From NCBI GenBank assembly GCA_905212515.1, contig CAJMEU010000083.1:1-12430 (forward strand): DNA of 12,430 bases, written 5' to 3'. This document shows positions 5,596-12,430 of this stretch, piece by piece (positions within the stretch are counted from its first letter, which is position 1; every line of letters starts with the position of its first letter). The stretch comes from an uncultured Oscillospiraceae bacterium (lineage in GTDB: Bacteria > Bacillota > Clostridia > Oscillospirales > Ruminococcaceae). The notes beneath the pieces were generated by a model that was given only the letters and a program-made list of their open reading frames with translations, made no database searches and was not told the DNA's origin. Position numbers and translations under genes: made by a program.

Positions 5596-6003
5596 TCAGG
5601 ATACGCGGGGATTGACGATGTTGCGCCAATCCAGATCGCCCCGCTCCAGCCCGTGGATCAGTACCTCGGCCGTGGCGATGTTGGTGGCCACGGGGATGTT
5701 GTGTACGTCGCACAGGCGCAGCAGGTTCATCTCGTTGGGTTCGTGGGGTTTGGCGGTGATGGGGTCGCGGAAAAACAGCAACAAGTCGATCTCGTTGCAG
5801 GCGATGCGCGCGGCGATCTGCTGGTCGCCCCCGTGGGCGCCGGAGCGGCAGCGCTGGATGGGCAGGCCCGTGGCGTCGGCCACCAGTTTGCCCGTGGTGC
5901 CCGTGGCCGTCAGGTTGTGCTGGCTGAGCACCCGGCAGTAGGCGATGCAGAACTGCACCATCAATTCTTTTTTGGCGTCGTGCGCGATCAGCGCAATATT
6001 CAT
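5596..6003 (-). CDS. mgsA: Methylglyoxal synthase
   Basis: Converts dihydroxyacetone phosphate to methylglyoxal and phosphate, a bypass of lower glycolysis that relieves sugar-phosphate overload. It has 135 residues, close to the family norm. Catalytic residues align with E. coli by spacing: His8, Asp60 in [10 protein letters not shown], Asp80 in FFRDP and His87 in KPHEPN stand at the same intervals as His19, Asp71, Asp91 and His98. The phosphate loop TGTTG is at 34-38. The start has GGAGG 7 nt upstream. It lies 28 bp after the MinD-like gene and shares its promoter; a terminator follows. This pairing recalls the mre/min/mgsA loci of Clostridia. Confidence 0.97.
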   Translation of the reverse strand: MNIALIAHDAKKELMVQFCIAYCRVLSQHNLTATGTTGKLVADATGLPIQRCRSGAHGGDQQIAARIACNEIDLLLFFRDPITAKPHEPNEMNLLRLCDVHNIPVATNIATAEVLIHGLERGDLDWRNIVNPRVS

Positions 6004-6031
6004 AATGTTTCCTCCCTCCCCGCGGGTGCGT

Positions 6032-6763
6032 TCAGCGCACCACCAACGGGATCTGTTCCCCGCCCAGCCGCGCCGCGATGGCGCTGAATGCTTTGGCAGC
6101 CATATCGTCCCCCGGCAGCGGCGCGCTGTGCGCGCTGGCCGCGGCGAGGGGGGCGCTTTCGGGCACCACGCCGATGAGGCGCGCGCCCACTGTGTCGATA
6201 CATTCGTCCAGATCTTCGATCCCCGTGTGTGCCAGGCTGCGCGGCACGCGGTTGATCACCAGCCGCACGTCCCCGCACCCGCCGGCCGTCAGCGCGTCGC
6301 ACACGATGCGCCCGTCCCGCAGGGCCACAGGGTCCGGCGTGACCACCAGCAACGCCCGGTCGGCCACGGCCTTGGCCGCGGCAAAGGGCACGCCCATGCC
6401 GGCCGCCGTGTCCAGCACCACATGGCTGAACACCTGCCGTGCGCCGTCCACGAAAGCGGCCAGCGCCTCGGGGCGGATGTCGCCGCCCTCGTAGGGGGCG
6501 CACACCACGAACAGGCCCGGGTAAAGCCCGCTTTCCACAATGGCTTTGGCGGCGTCGCACCGGCCGGACAAAATGTCGCCGATGTCGTACACCGTTTTGC
6601 CGCACACGCCGGCGATGTAATCCACGCTGCGCAGGCCGGAATCCAGCTCCACCAGCAGCACCTTGCGCCCGCCGGCGGCAAGCTGGGCGCCCACATGGAC
6701 GGCCACGGTGCTTTTGCCCGTGCCCCCCTTGCCCGACGCCACCATGATGACCTCTGCCGACAT
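6032..6763 (-). CDS. MinD/ParA-like ATPase
   Basis: A 243-residue P-loop ATPase of the MinD/ParA group. It shows the deviant Walker A KGGTGKST (12-19, signature Lys12), the MinD-type switch region DSGLRSVD (41-48), the Walker B-like [10 protein letters not shown] (115-124), and [10 protein letters not shown] (142-151). MinD marks the division site with MinC; relatives place flagella or chromosomes. The C-terminus ([13 protein letters not shown]) lacks the basic amphipathic membrane helix of classical MinD, and no minC or minE adjoins it, so I give no symbol. The start at 6763 has GAGG about 9 nt upstream. It is the first gene of an operon with mgsA behind a strong promoter. Confidence 0.9.
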   Translation of the reverse strand: MSAEVIMVASGKGGTGKSTVAVHVGAQLAAGGRKVLLVELDSGLRSVDYIAGVCGKTVYDIGDILSGRCDAAKAIVESGLYPGLFVVCAPYEGGDIRPEALAAFVDGARQVFSHVVLDTAAGMGVPFAAAKAVADRALLVVTPDPVALRDGRIVCDALTAGGCGDVRLVINRVPRSLAHTGIEDLDECIDTVGARLIGVVPESAPLAAASAHSAPLPGDDMAAKAFSAIAARLGGEQIPLVVR

Positions 6764-6819
6764 AAGGTTCCACCTCTCATGCGGTCCCGCCGCGCGAAAG
6801 GGCTAAAACCACAAAATAG

Positions 6820-6848
6820 ATTATATCACAAAAAAAAATTGCGCGCAA
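6820..6848 (-). promoter_or_regulatory. Strong promoter of the MinD-like/mgsA operon
   Basis: On the minus strand: -35 TTGCGC (6843-6848), a 17-bp spacer containing a run of nine T, and a perfect -10 TATAAT (6820-6825). It sits about 57 bp before the start codon. It separates this operon from maf, whose stop is at 6907. Confidence 0.85.
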
Positions 6849-6906
6849 CGCCTTTTTTGGACGGTTTCCACAACTTTTCCCAATTGACCGGCTTTTTACA
6901 ATTTTT

Positions 6907-7470
6907 TCACGCTTCCGGCCCCCATTGGCACAGCGCCGCGTACACCCGGCGCACGGGCAGGCCCATCACATTGAAGTAGCAGCCCTCGATGCCCTCCACG
7001 AAGCGGGCGGCATAGCCCTGGATGCCGTAGGCGCCGGCTTTATCGTAGGGCTCGTCCGTGTCGGCATAAGCCGTGATCTCCGTTTCGGTGAGGGGGGCGA
7101 AGCGCACGCGGGTGGTTTCGGAAAACACCTGTTCCCGCCCGCCTTGGCGCAACGCCACGCCCGTGTGCACCAGATGGCTGCGGCCGGACAAAAGGCGCAT
7201 CATGGCCGCGGCCTGTTCCCTGTCCGCAGGCTTGCCCAGCACCCGGCCGTCCACGTCCACCACCGTGTCGCAGCCCAGCACCAAGTCGCCGGGACGCAGG
7301 GCGGCCACGGCGCGGCATTTGGCCAGGGCCAGGGCGCGCACCAGCGCCGCGGGCGTGGGGGCGGCAATGACCCGTTCGTCCACGTCGGCCGGTTCCACGA
7401 GAAAATCCGGGACGATCAGCCGCAACAGTTCTTTTCTCCGGGGGGAACCGGAGGCCAGGATCAAAGCCAT
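6907..7470 (-). CDS. maf: Maf family nucleotide pyrophosphatase
   Basis: Hydrolyses non-canonical or excess nucleoside triphosphates to monophosphates; Maf proteins are also linked to septum formation and division arrest. At 187 residues the length is normal. Signatures: SGSPRR (7-12), VDE (30-32), LGCDTVV (65-71, catalytic Asp68), GKP (79-81), GAYGIQGYA (146-154), and FNVMGLP (166-172). The DTVV form suggests the dTTP/UTP-type subgroup (YhdE-like), an inference from motif only. The start is set by AAAGGAG 8 nt upstream; the frame continues open to 8289 but only as a shadow of the next gene. It is last in the dut-DUF4321-unknown-maf operon, 22 bp after the preceding stop. Confidence 0.95.
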   Translation of the reverse strand: MALILASGSPRRKELLRLIVPDFLVEPADVDERVIAAPTPAALVRALALAKCRAVAALRPGDLVLGCDTVVDVDGRVLGKPADREQAAAMMRLLSGRSHLVHTGVALRQGGREQVFSETTRVRFAPLTETEITAYADTDEPYDKAGAYGIQGYAARFVEGIEGCYFNVMGLPVRRVYAALCQWGPEA

Positions 7471-7492
7471 GGGGAACGCTCCTTTACAAAAT

Positions 7493-8332
7493 TCACACGT
7501 CCGCCGTCGCGGGGACGCTGCACACAGCCCGCGGCCGGTCCGGCAGGCGGACGCCCGCCAGGAAGAAGGGGCACTGCGCCGGGTCCTCCTGCCCTTCTGC
7601 CAAGAGAAAGCCGAACATGCGGGTCTTTTGGTCGCTGAACACATAACCGACGGCGCCGCCGGAAAGCCGCCGCGCGCCGTTTTGGCAGATGTCCAGCCGC
7701 TGGCCGTCGGGCAGAGGCGGGTGCACGGTATAGACGCTGCAGGGCGACGGTTTGCCCCAGGCGCGGCCGCACACTTCCAGCGGCCGGGCTTCCAGCACAT
7801 GCCCCACGCCCGTGGCCGGATGGGTAAAGGGCACCTTGGCCCCCTGCCCGTCCACGGTAAAGGGCAGCAGCAGGGGCAGCCAGCGGTCCGTCTGGCAAAG
7901 GGAGAGGCGCAGCGGGCGCGCCGCAGGCCAGGGGCCCCGGACGGTGATGGTCTGGTAGAAAAACGCGCCGGGCACCGCCGCGCCGTACTTCGCCCGATAG
8001 GGCGCGGCCGGGCCGTCCCCGCACAGGCCCGGCACGAACATGCCCCCGCGGCCGCAGACCCCAGCGTCCCCGGGCGCGTTTTCCAGCCGCAGGTCCATCC
8101 GGCCCGCGGGCAGCACGCCGGCCATGGCCGCCTGGAGCCCGGCCCGCAGACGGGCTTCGGCGGCGGGGTCGTCCACAGCCTGCAGGCGCTCATCCTTTGC
8201 CAGCAAGGGCGCGGCGGCGCGGTGGTAGGCCTCCCCGTCAAAGGGCAGCAGCGCGTCCACGGACAGGCCGCCGTCCACACGGTACGCATCGCCCACCAGC
8301 ACGGCGCGGCCCAGATAATCCACCCACTGCAT
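7493..8332 (-). CDS. Unrecognised protein with eight cysteines, in the dut-maf operon
   Basis: A 279-residue protein I cannot place in a family. It has no signal peptide or membrane segment. It looks soluble and beta-rich in the middle (AFFYQTITVRGPW, LRLSLCQTDRWLPLLLPFTVDG, SVYTVHPPLPDG), with an Ala-rich helical stretch at 55-75. Eight cysteines are spread singly (93, 104, 146, 188, 198, 216, 254, 271), not in CxxC pairs. The start at 8332 is supported by AAGGAGG 6 nt upstream, and amino-acid composition favours this frame over the Arg/Pro/Cys-rich alternative that spans the same bases. Gaps of 25 and 22 bp to DUF4321 and maf show it belongs to the operon. Its function is unknown. Confidence 0.8.
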   Translation of the reverse strand: MQWVDYLGRAVLVGDAYRVDGGLSVDALLPFDGEAYHRAAAPLLAKDERLQAVDDPAAEARLRAGLQAAMAGVLPAGRMDLRLENAPGDAGVCGRGGMFVPGLCGDGPAAPYRAKYGAAVPGAFFYQTITVRGPWPAARPLRLSLCQTDRWLPLLLPFTVDGQGAKVPFTHPATGVGHVLEARPLEVCGRAWGKPSPCSVYTVHPPLPDGQRLDICQNGARRLSGGAVGYVFSDQKTRMFGFLLAEGQEDPAQCPFFLAGVRLPDRPRAVCSVPATADV

Positions 8333-8357
8333 GGCCTGCCTCCTTTTCCCGCCCGCC

Positions 8358-8627
8358 TCAGCGGATGCGGGTTTTGTTATACAGGAACAGGGCGGCGGCG
8401 ATGGTGAAGATCTGCGCCACGCTGATGCCCATGGAGAAACCGAAGGTGATTTTGATGACGCTGAGGTCCAGCACAAAGGGGGAGGCGGCGTTGAAGCCGA
8501 TGGACTGGTAATAGCTGAGCCAGCTGAGGAACGACACGTTTTGGCAGACGTTGGCCAGCATGGCGCCGATGACGATGCCCGCCAGCACGTAGAACAACAA
8601 AAGCAGGTTTCTTTGGATGCCCTTCAT
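8358..8627 (-). CDS. DUF4321 small membrane protein
   Basis: An 89-residue integral membrane protein. One helix spans about 7-25 (NLLLLFYVLAGIVIGAML) and a C-terminal hydrophobic part spans 50-83 (FVLDLSVIKITFGFSMGISVAQIFTIAAALFLYNK). The LDL-x(3)-ITFGFS-x-GIS core and the position near maf are typical of DUF4321, a Firmicute family of unknown function. The start has AGGAG 6 nt upstream. It lies 26 bp after dut and 25 bp before the next gene. Being next to maf and the division genes hints at an envelope or division role, which is inference. Confidence 0.87.
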   Translation of the reverse strand: MKGIQRNLLLLFYVLAGIVIGAMLANVCQNVSFLSWLSYYQSIGFNAASPFVLDLSVIKITFGFSMGISVAQIFTIAAALFLYNKTRIR

Positions 8628-8653
8628 TTTATTCTCCTCGTATAAACAAATTT

Positions 8654-9097
8654 TTAAAACTGGCCGGTGGAGCCAAAGCCGCCGGCGCCGCGCGCGGTGC
8701 CGGACAGCTCGTCCGCTTCCTCCAGCTGGGCCCGGGCCACGGGCAGCACCGCCAGCTGGGCGATGCGCTCGCCGCTGTGCACCGTGTAGGGCTGGTCCCC
8801 GTGGTTTGCAAGGCCCACGTGGATCTCGCCGCGGTAGTCGGAATCGATGACGCCCACGCCGTTGGACAGCGCCAGGCCGAATTTGGTGCCCAGGCTGGAG
8901 CGGGCGAACACCAGGGCCACATAATCCGGGCCCGGCAGCTCGATGGCAAGGCCCGTGGGCACCAGCGCCCGCTGGCCGGGGGCCAGGGTGAGGCCCTCGG
9001 GGCCGCACACGGCCCGCAGGTCCATGGCGGCGGAGCCCTCCGTGGCATAAGCCGGCAGCTCCACGCCGGGGCGCAGGCGTTTGATCCTCAGTTTCAT
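8654..9097 (-). CDS. dut: dUTP diphosphatase (dUTPase)
   Basis: Hydrolyses dUTP to dUMP and diphosphate, keeping uracil out of DNA and feeding dTMP synthesis. It is a trimeric dUTPase of 147 residues with all five motifs: GSAAMDLRA (21-29), ARSSLG (65-70), NGVGVIDSDYRGE (79-91, catalytic Asp85), GERIAQLAV (109-117), and the flexible P-loop-like RGAGGFGSTG (136-145). The start has GGGAGG 6 nt upstream. It is the first gene of the dut-DUF4321-unknown-maf operon, placing two nucleotide-pool cleaning enzymes together. A 103-bp gap with small hairpins separates it from the U32 gene upstream, and I see no clear promoter there. Confidence 0.97.
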   Translation of the reverse strand: MKLRIKRLRPGVELPAYATEGSAAMDLRAVCGPEGLTLAPGQRALVPTGLAIELPGPDYVALVFARSSLGTKFGLALSNGVGVIDSDYRGEIHVGLANHGDQPYTVHSGERIAQLAVLPVARAQLEEADELSGTARGAGGFGSTGQF

Positions 9098-9200
9098 GGT
9101 TTTCCTCCCTTTGCGGCGGTTTGGCAAAGCCGCGTGCCGAACGTTTCGGCGCTTCGTCCGCCAACCGCCCTCTTGATAACAGGCGGCTTTTGTTCCTGGT
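9098..9200 (-). other. Structured gap between the U32 gene and dut
   Basis: Holds several small stems, the cleanest being GCCGAA paired with TTCGGC around 9133-9147, plus an imperfect CCGCC/GGCGG pairing near 9165-9188. No T-tract follows on the minus strand and no convincing promoter is visible. It may be an RNA-processing or weak attenuation region. Confidence 0.4.
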
Positions 9201-11285
9201 TCAGCGATAGTAAAGCCCCCTGGTGAAGGGGCCGTCGAAGGGTTTACCGGCCCGGGCCAGTTCCAGCACCCGGGCGGCCCGCTGGGGTTCCTCCACGGTA
9301 AAATACAGCAGCAGCCAGCGGGCGGGCACCTCCCGCGCGCGGTCGGCCATATACAGCGGCACGGCGTTGTACACCGTGCGCGCGCCCGCCATGCCCGGCG
9401 CGGTGCAGCGCACCGGCAGGCGCATGCCCTTGCGGTCCAGCAATTCACCGGCGCCGGGGCAGCCCTTGCAGCCATGGATGTTCCACAGCGGGCAGGCCCG
9501 CGTGAGCATCAGCGGCAGATGGCCGTAGGCCAGGGCCGCCAGCGGCAGGCCCGCCCCCGCCACGGCGGGCAGGCAGGCTGCGACCAGCTCGATGCTTGCC
9601 GTCAGGGCCTTCGCCCCCAGGCGGCCGTATTCCCCCGCGGCCGCCTGGTTGGCCACGTTGAGGCCGAAGCCCCCGAAGATGGGCGCCCCCGCGCCCCGCA
9701 GCAGGTGGAAATGGCTCAGGTTCTGGGCACAGTACCCGGCGAAGCCGGCGCTTTTGCTCTTTTCGATCAGGGCGGCCAGGGCCGTTTCGTCCTCGGGGCG
9801 GAACTGGGCCCGGGGCAGTTCCAGCCAGGTTTTGCCGCGCCAGGCTTCGGGCACGTCCGCCCACTGGCCGACGGGCAGGAACAGCCCCTCCAGGCTTTCC
9901 CGCGCCGCCCACACCTCGCCGGGCACCTGGGCGACGCTTTCAAACCGGGCCAGCAGGCCTTGGGCGGCCGGCATGGCGGGCGCCGGCGCCTCATACACAT
10001 AATCTGTGGCGGCCGGCACTGCCGGCGCCTGGCGCAGGGCCAGCAGCCGCTCCAGCGCCTGGCGGCGCAGCGCGTTCACCTCGCCGGCGGGCACATAGGC
10101 CGTGGCGTCGCCTTCAAGGCGCAGCCGCCGCAGGTAAAAGGGCGTCCCGCCGCACTTTTCCAGGGCGCGCCGGTAGGCGTCGGCCGGGTCGTTCCGGGCG
10201 GGCTGGGGCGGCGTATCGCCCCGCACTTCGGCCGTGCGGCCCGCGCCGTCCGTCACCGTGAGGCGCGCGGCATCGGGGCCGATGTCCAGCGTCATGTCCA
10301 CGGGCACGCTCTGCCGCTCGCGCCGGTACAGCTCCCGCAAGCGGGGCAGGGCCGCTTTGGCCGCCGCGGCATCCGCTTCGGTGCGCACGCCGAACATCGG
10401 CGCGCCGTACCGGCCGGTGAGATAACCATCTGTAAAACCAGAGCGGGAAAATACATTCTGTAATATCTCTTCGTCGTACCCCCGGCCGTCGCGGGCGGCC
10501 AGGCAGCTGTCCACGGCTGCGGCCACATACTCGGGCCCTTTGAGGCGGCCCTCGATCTTGAAGCTGGCCACGCCCGCTGCCGCCATGTCCCGCAGGGCGG
10601 CGATGTGGCTGTGATCCTTCAGGCTGAGGTGGCTGGCCGCCGGGCCGCCCTGGCCGCCGGCGGCAAAGGGCAGCCGGCAGGGGCCGGCGCAGGCGCCCCG
10701 GTTGCCCGAGCGACCGCCGAAGAAGGCCGACATGTAGCACTGGCCCGACACGCTCATGCACAAGGCGCCGTGCACGAAGCACTCCACCTCCAGCGACGTG
10801 TTTTGCGCGATGGTGCGGATCTCCGAAAGGCTCAGCTCCCGCGCCAGGATCACCCGGGCAAAGCCCATCTGTTCCAGCATTTTCACGCCGGCCAGGCTGT
10901 GCACGCTCATCTGGGTGGAGGCGTGCAGCGCCAGCCCCGGCGCGGCGCGCTTTGCCAGGGCGGCCGCGGCCAGGTCCTGCACGATGAGGGCGTCCGCCCC
11001 GGCCCCGGCCGCGCAGCGCACGGCCTCGCACAGGGCGGGCAGCTCGTCCGGGTAGGCGAGCGTGTTCACGGCCACGTACACTTTTACGTCCCGGGCATGG
11101 CAAAAAGCCACGGCATCCCGCAGGGCCGCGGCTGAAAAATTTTCCGCCGAGCGGCGGGCGTTAAACTGCAACAGCCCGAGATAGACGGCGTCCGCCCCCG
11201 CGTACACCGCCGCGCGGAGCATGTCGGCATTGCCGACAGGCGCCAGGATCTCAGGCCGTTTTGTCCCCATGGATGGCTGGGTCAT
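9201..11285 (-). CDS. Peptidase U32 family protein (RlhA-like)
   Basis: A 694-residue protein of the U32 family. Despite the name, studied members (E. coli RlhA and TrhP, UbiU/UbiV) are iron-sulfur proteins that hydroxylate rRNA, tRNA or ubiquinone precursors. The TIM-barrel start PEILAPVGNADMLRAAVYAGADAVYLG is at 11-37. The family signature ECFVHGALCMSVSGQC is at 168-183 with Cys176, 183, 199 and 203 as likely cluster ligands. A central collagenase-like/DUF3656 region follows, as in long RlhA-type proteins (C2501 hydroxylation of 23S rRNA). A second set, Cys598, 606, 609 and 627, lies near the C-terminus. The start overlaps the zapA stop as ATGA with AAAGGA upstream, so translation is probably coupled. 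The exact substrate is uncertain. Confidence 0.92.
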   Translation of the reverse strand: MTQPSMGTKRPEILAPVGNADMLRAAVYAGADAVYLGLLQFNARRSAENFSAAALRDAVAFCHARDVKVYVAVNTLAYPDELPALCEAVRCAAGAGADALIVQDLAAAALAKRAAPGLALHASTQMSVHSLAGVKMLEQMGFARVILARELSLSEIRTIAQNTSLEVECFVHGALCMSVSGQCYMSAFFGGRSGNRGACAGPCRLPFAAGGQGGPAASHLSLKDHSHIAALRDMAAAGVASFKIEGRLKGPEYVAAAVDSCLAARDGRGYDEEILQNVFSRSGFTDGYLTGRYGAPMFGVRTEADAAAAKAALPRLRELYRRERQSVPVDMTLDIGPDAARLTVTDGAGRTAEVRGDTPPQPARNDPADAYRRALEKCGGTPFYLRRLRLEGDATAYVPAGEVNALRRQALERLLALRQAPAVPAATDYVYEAPAPAMPAAQGLLARFESVAQVPGEVWAARESLEGLFLPVGQWADVPEAWRGKTWLELPRAQFRPEDETALAALIEKSKSAGFAGYCAQNLSHFHLLRGAGAPIFGGFGLNVANQAAAGEYGRLGAKALTASIELVAACLPAVAGAGLPLAALAYGHLPLMLTRACPLWNIHGCKGCPGAGELLDRKGMRLPVRCTAPGMAGARTVYNAVPLYMADRAREVPARWLLLYFTVEEPQRAARVLELARAGKPFDGPFTRGLYYR

Positions 11286-11623
11286 TTCTGATCCTTTAAG
11301 TAGCCCAGCTCACGGCGCAGGCGCTCCACCTCGCGGCGGGCTTCCTCCGCAGCCAATTTGGCCTTGGCCGCGTCCTCCAGGTAATCCTTGATCTGGGCGC
11401 GCATATTGTCGGCGCCGCTGGTGCTTTTTTTCAGCTCGTCCAAATAATCCATGGCCGTGATGACGGCGGCCGTGGTGAGGGACGCGGTGGGATTGTTCAT
11501 CAGTACCTGGTTCATGTCGGAATCCAGCTTCTCGGCCAGGCCCAGCACGTACTCCTCGGTATCGGTGGTGGCGATGACATAGTTGGAGCCACAGATCTCC
11601 AGCTTGATCTTGTTCGCAGGCAT
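11282..11623 (-). CDS. zapA: Cell division protein ZapA
   Basis: A 113-residue FtsZ-ring bundling protein. Residues 1-45 form the ZapA head (IKLEICGSNYVIATTDTEEYVLGLAEKLDSDMNQV); 46-113 are helical and end in a charged coiled coil (KAKLAAEEARREVERLRRELGYLKDQ). It acts at midcell by cross-linking FtsZ protofilaments. The start at 11623 is chosen because ZapA homology begins there and AAGGGG lies 9 nt upstream; an in-frame extension to 11665 has a Cys-rich, unrelated N-terminus. It is the first gene of a two-gene operon with the U32 protein, a pairing often seen in Clostridia. Confidence 0.93.
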   Translation of the reverse strand: MPANKIKLEICGSNYVIATTDTEEYVLGLAEKLDSDMNQVLMNNPTASLTTAAVITAMDYLDELKKSTSGADNMRAQIKDYLEDAAKAKLAAEEARREVERLRRELGYLKDQK

Positions 11624-11682
11624 TGCAATTGACCCCTTTCTGCAGATACGCGGCCCGCAGCACAACTGGGGCCTTGTCCTCT

Positions 11683-11711
11683 ATTATAGACGAAAAACAC
11701 GCGCTGGGAAA
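11683..11711 (-). promoter_or_regulatory. Promoter of zapA
   Basis: Minus-strand -10 TATAAT (11683-11688) with a weak -35 TTTCCC (11706-11711) at 17 bp, about 60 bp before the zapA start. It diverges from the glgP promoter about 40 bp away. Confidence 0.65.
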
Positions 11712-11750
11712 GTACATTTTTGAAAAAACCCTATAAAATCCATTTTTTTG

Positions 11751-11779
11751 TTGAACCGAACGGGGAAAAACATTATAAT
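11751..11779 (+). promoter_or_regulatory. Strong promoter of glgP
   Basis: -35 TTGAAC (11751-11756), exactly 17 bp, and a perfect -10 TATAAT (11774-11779). Transcription should start near 11786, leaving about 168 nt of leader before the TTG start. Confidence 0.85.
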
Positions 11780-11785
11780 AGAGCT

Positions 11786-11953
11786 GTCTGCCAAGGCGCC
11801 GAAGCGCGCCTGGGGACTGGGTTTGTGTGGTTTGCCAGCCCATAGCAAACACCTGTATTTTTATTGCGGACTTTTTTGCGTCCGCGTGGGGCGCCGCCAT
11901 CCGGGCCGCGCCTTGATTGCCCAGAATCCATCAAGTTTTGAGGAGTAGATATT
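11786..11953 (+). promoter_or_regulatory. Structured glgP leader, possible cis-regulatory RNA
   Basis: The leader holds a hairpin AGGCGC/GCGCCT (11794-11799 with 11806-11811). Next come two stems that overlap: 11813-11820 with 11835-11841 (7 bp, bulged A) and GTTTGC/GCAAAC (11830-11835 with 11845-11850). Their order can form an H-type pseudoknot. A U-rich stretch (11854-11865) follows, then a 6-bp stem GCGGAC/GTCCGC (11866-11885). CTTGAT/ATCAAG (11912-11935) ends just before the ribosome site. No known riboswitch class is recognised. Confidence 0.45.
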
Positions 11954-12430
11954 TTGGAAGAGAAAAAGATGACCAGCAAAGAGTTTGAGCGCCTGCTTGA
12001 GGAGAAGCTGTTCGGCGAGTTCGCCGTGGAGCTGAAAGACGCCACCTACCAGCAGATCTACCACGCCATGGCGCTGATCGTGCGCGGGATGCTGAGCCAC
12101 CGGCGCAAGCAGTTCCTGGCGCGCACCTACGGCGCCAACGGCAAGCAGGTGTACTACCTGTGCATGGAATTTTTGATGGGGCGCAGCCTGAAGATGAGCC
12201 TGTTCAACATGGGGCTTGCCGAGGCCGCTGAGGGTGCGCTGAAAAAGTACGGCATCAACATTGAAAAGCTGTACGACGAGGAGCCGGACGCGGGGCTGGG
12301 CAACGGCGGCCTGGGCCGCCTGGCCGCCTGCTACCTGGACGGCATGGCCACGGACGACATCCCCGGCATGGGGTATTCCATCCTGTACGAGTACGGCATC
12401 TTCAAGCAGAAGATCGTGGACGGCTGGCAG
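11954..12430 (+). CDS. glgP: Glycogen/alpha-glucan phosphorylase, 5' part
   Basis: Releases glucose-1-phosphate from glycogen or other alpha-1,4-glucans (GT35, PLP-dependent). Only the first 159 codons are in the window; the usual length is about 800. Visible family hallmarks are VYYLCMEFLMGRSL (here residues about 67-80) and DAGLGNGGLGRLAACYLDGMATDDIPGMGYSI-type sequence, followed by YEYGIFKQKIVDGWQ at the edge. The start is a TTG at 11954: GAGGAG lies 8 nt upstream, whereas the next ATG at 11969 would be 23 nt away. It is divergent from zapA, with a strong promoter and long structured leader. The PLP lysine lies beyond the window. Confidence 0.95.
   Translation, partial: MEEKKMTSKEFERLLEEKLFGEFAVELKDATYQQIYHAMALIVRGMLSHRRKQFLARTYGANGKQVYYLCMEFLMGRSLKMSLFNMGLAEAAEGALKKYGINIEKLYDEEPDAGLGNGGLGRLAACYLDGMATDDIPGMGYSILYEYGIFKQKIVDGWQ

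Noticed and set aside
6851..6900. Possible DnaA boxes (TTTCCACAA-like) between maf and the MinD-like gene
   Set aside because: Only one imperfect match and no cluster, so there is no case for an origin.
7471..8289. Long extension of maf, or a separate Arg/Pro/Cys-rich gene
   Set aside because: Same bases as the 279-residue gene read in another frame. Maf homology and the AAAGGAG site fix the start at 7470.
10114..11103. 329-codon alternate minus-strand frame within the U32 gene
   Set aside because: Arg/Gly/Pro-rich overlap of a gene with clear U32 signatures.
11969..11971. ATG as the glgP start
   Set aside because: The Shine-Dalgarno GAGGAG is 23 nt away from it but 8 nt from the TTG at 11954.
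1..12430. CRISPR array, transposase, att sites, tRNA or rRNA
   Set aside because: No spaced direct repeats, mobile-element proteins or RNA-gene signatures were seen on either strand.

Overview
The window looks like chromosomal core DNA from a GC-rich anaerobic Firmicute of the class Clostridia, probably Oscillospiraceae/Ruminococcaceae (Faecalibacterium, Gemmiger or Subdoligranulum type). This is inferred from GC-biased codons beside AT-rich promoters, strong AGGAGG-type ribosome sites, a DUF4321 gene, the zapA/U32 pair and the maf/minD/mgsA order. No 16S gene is present, so the taxon is not proven. No mobile element, CRISPR array, tRNA or rRNA was seen. Thirteen protein genes are supported: eleven on the minus strand, two on the plus strand.

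Layout from left to right. (a) 1-194: a poly-C edge, a 10-bp inverted repeat and a strong terminator. (b) 195-956 (-): a TipA-like MerR regulator with a textbook 19-bp-spacer promoter, an operator palindrome, and an internal start that could release the ligand-binding domain alone. (c) 1113-3242 (-): DUF2804, YhcH/YjgK/YiaL protein and uridine kinase (udk) in transcription order. (d) 3439-4839 (-): a large ROK/ASKHA-type sugar-kinase-like protein with its own leader and terminator. (e) 5122-5505 (+): a small membrane-anchored orphan that converges on (f) mgsA and a MinD-like ATPase (5596-6763, -), which share a strong promoter. (g) 6907-9097 (-): dut, DUF4321, an unrecognised 279-residue protein and maf, spaced 22-26 bp apart. 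(h) 9201-11623 (-): zapA and a long peptidase-U32 family protein joined by an ATGA overlap. (i) 11954-end (+): the start of glycogen phosphorylase, transcribed divergently from zapA behind a roughly 170-nt structured leader.

How the genes fit together. The right half is a housekeeping block: nucleotide sanitation (dUTPase, Maf), division (ZapA, MinD-like), RNA modification (U32) and glycolytic overflow (MgsA). In many Clostridia maf, mreBCD, minCDE, rodA and mgsA form one locus; here only maf, a minD-like gene and mgsA remain next to each other. The left half mixes sugar-related genes (ROK-like kinase, YhcH anomerase-like protein, DUF2804, uridine kinase) with a drug-sensing regulator.

The items most worth a second look are the predicted TipAL/TipAS-style dual product, the glgP leader with a possible pseudoknot, and the eight-cysteine unknown protein in the dut-maf operon.
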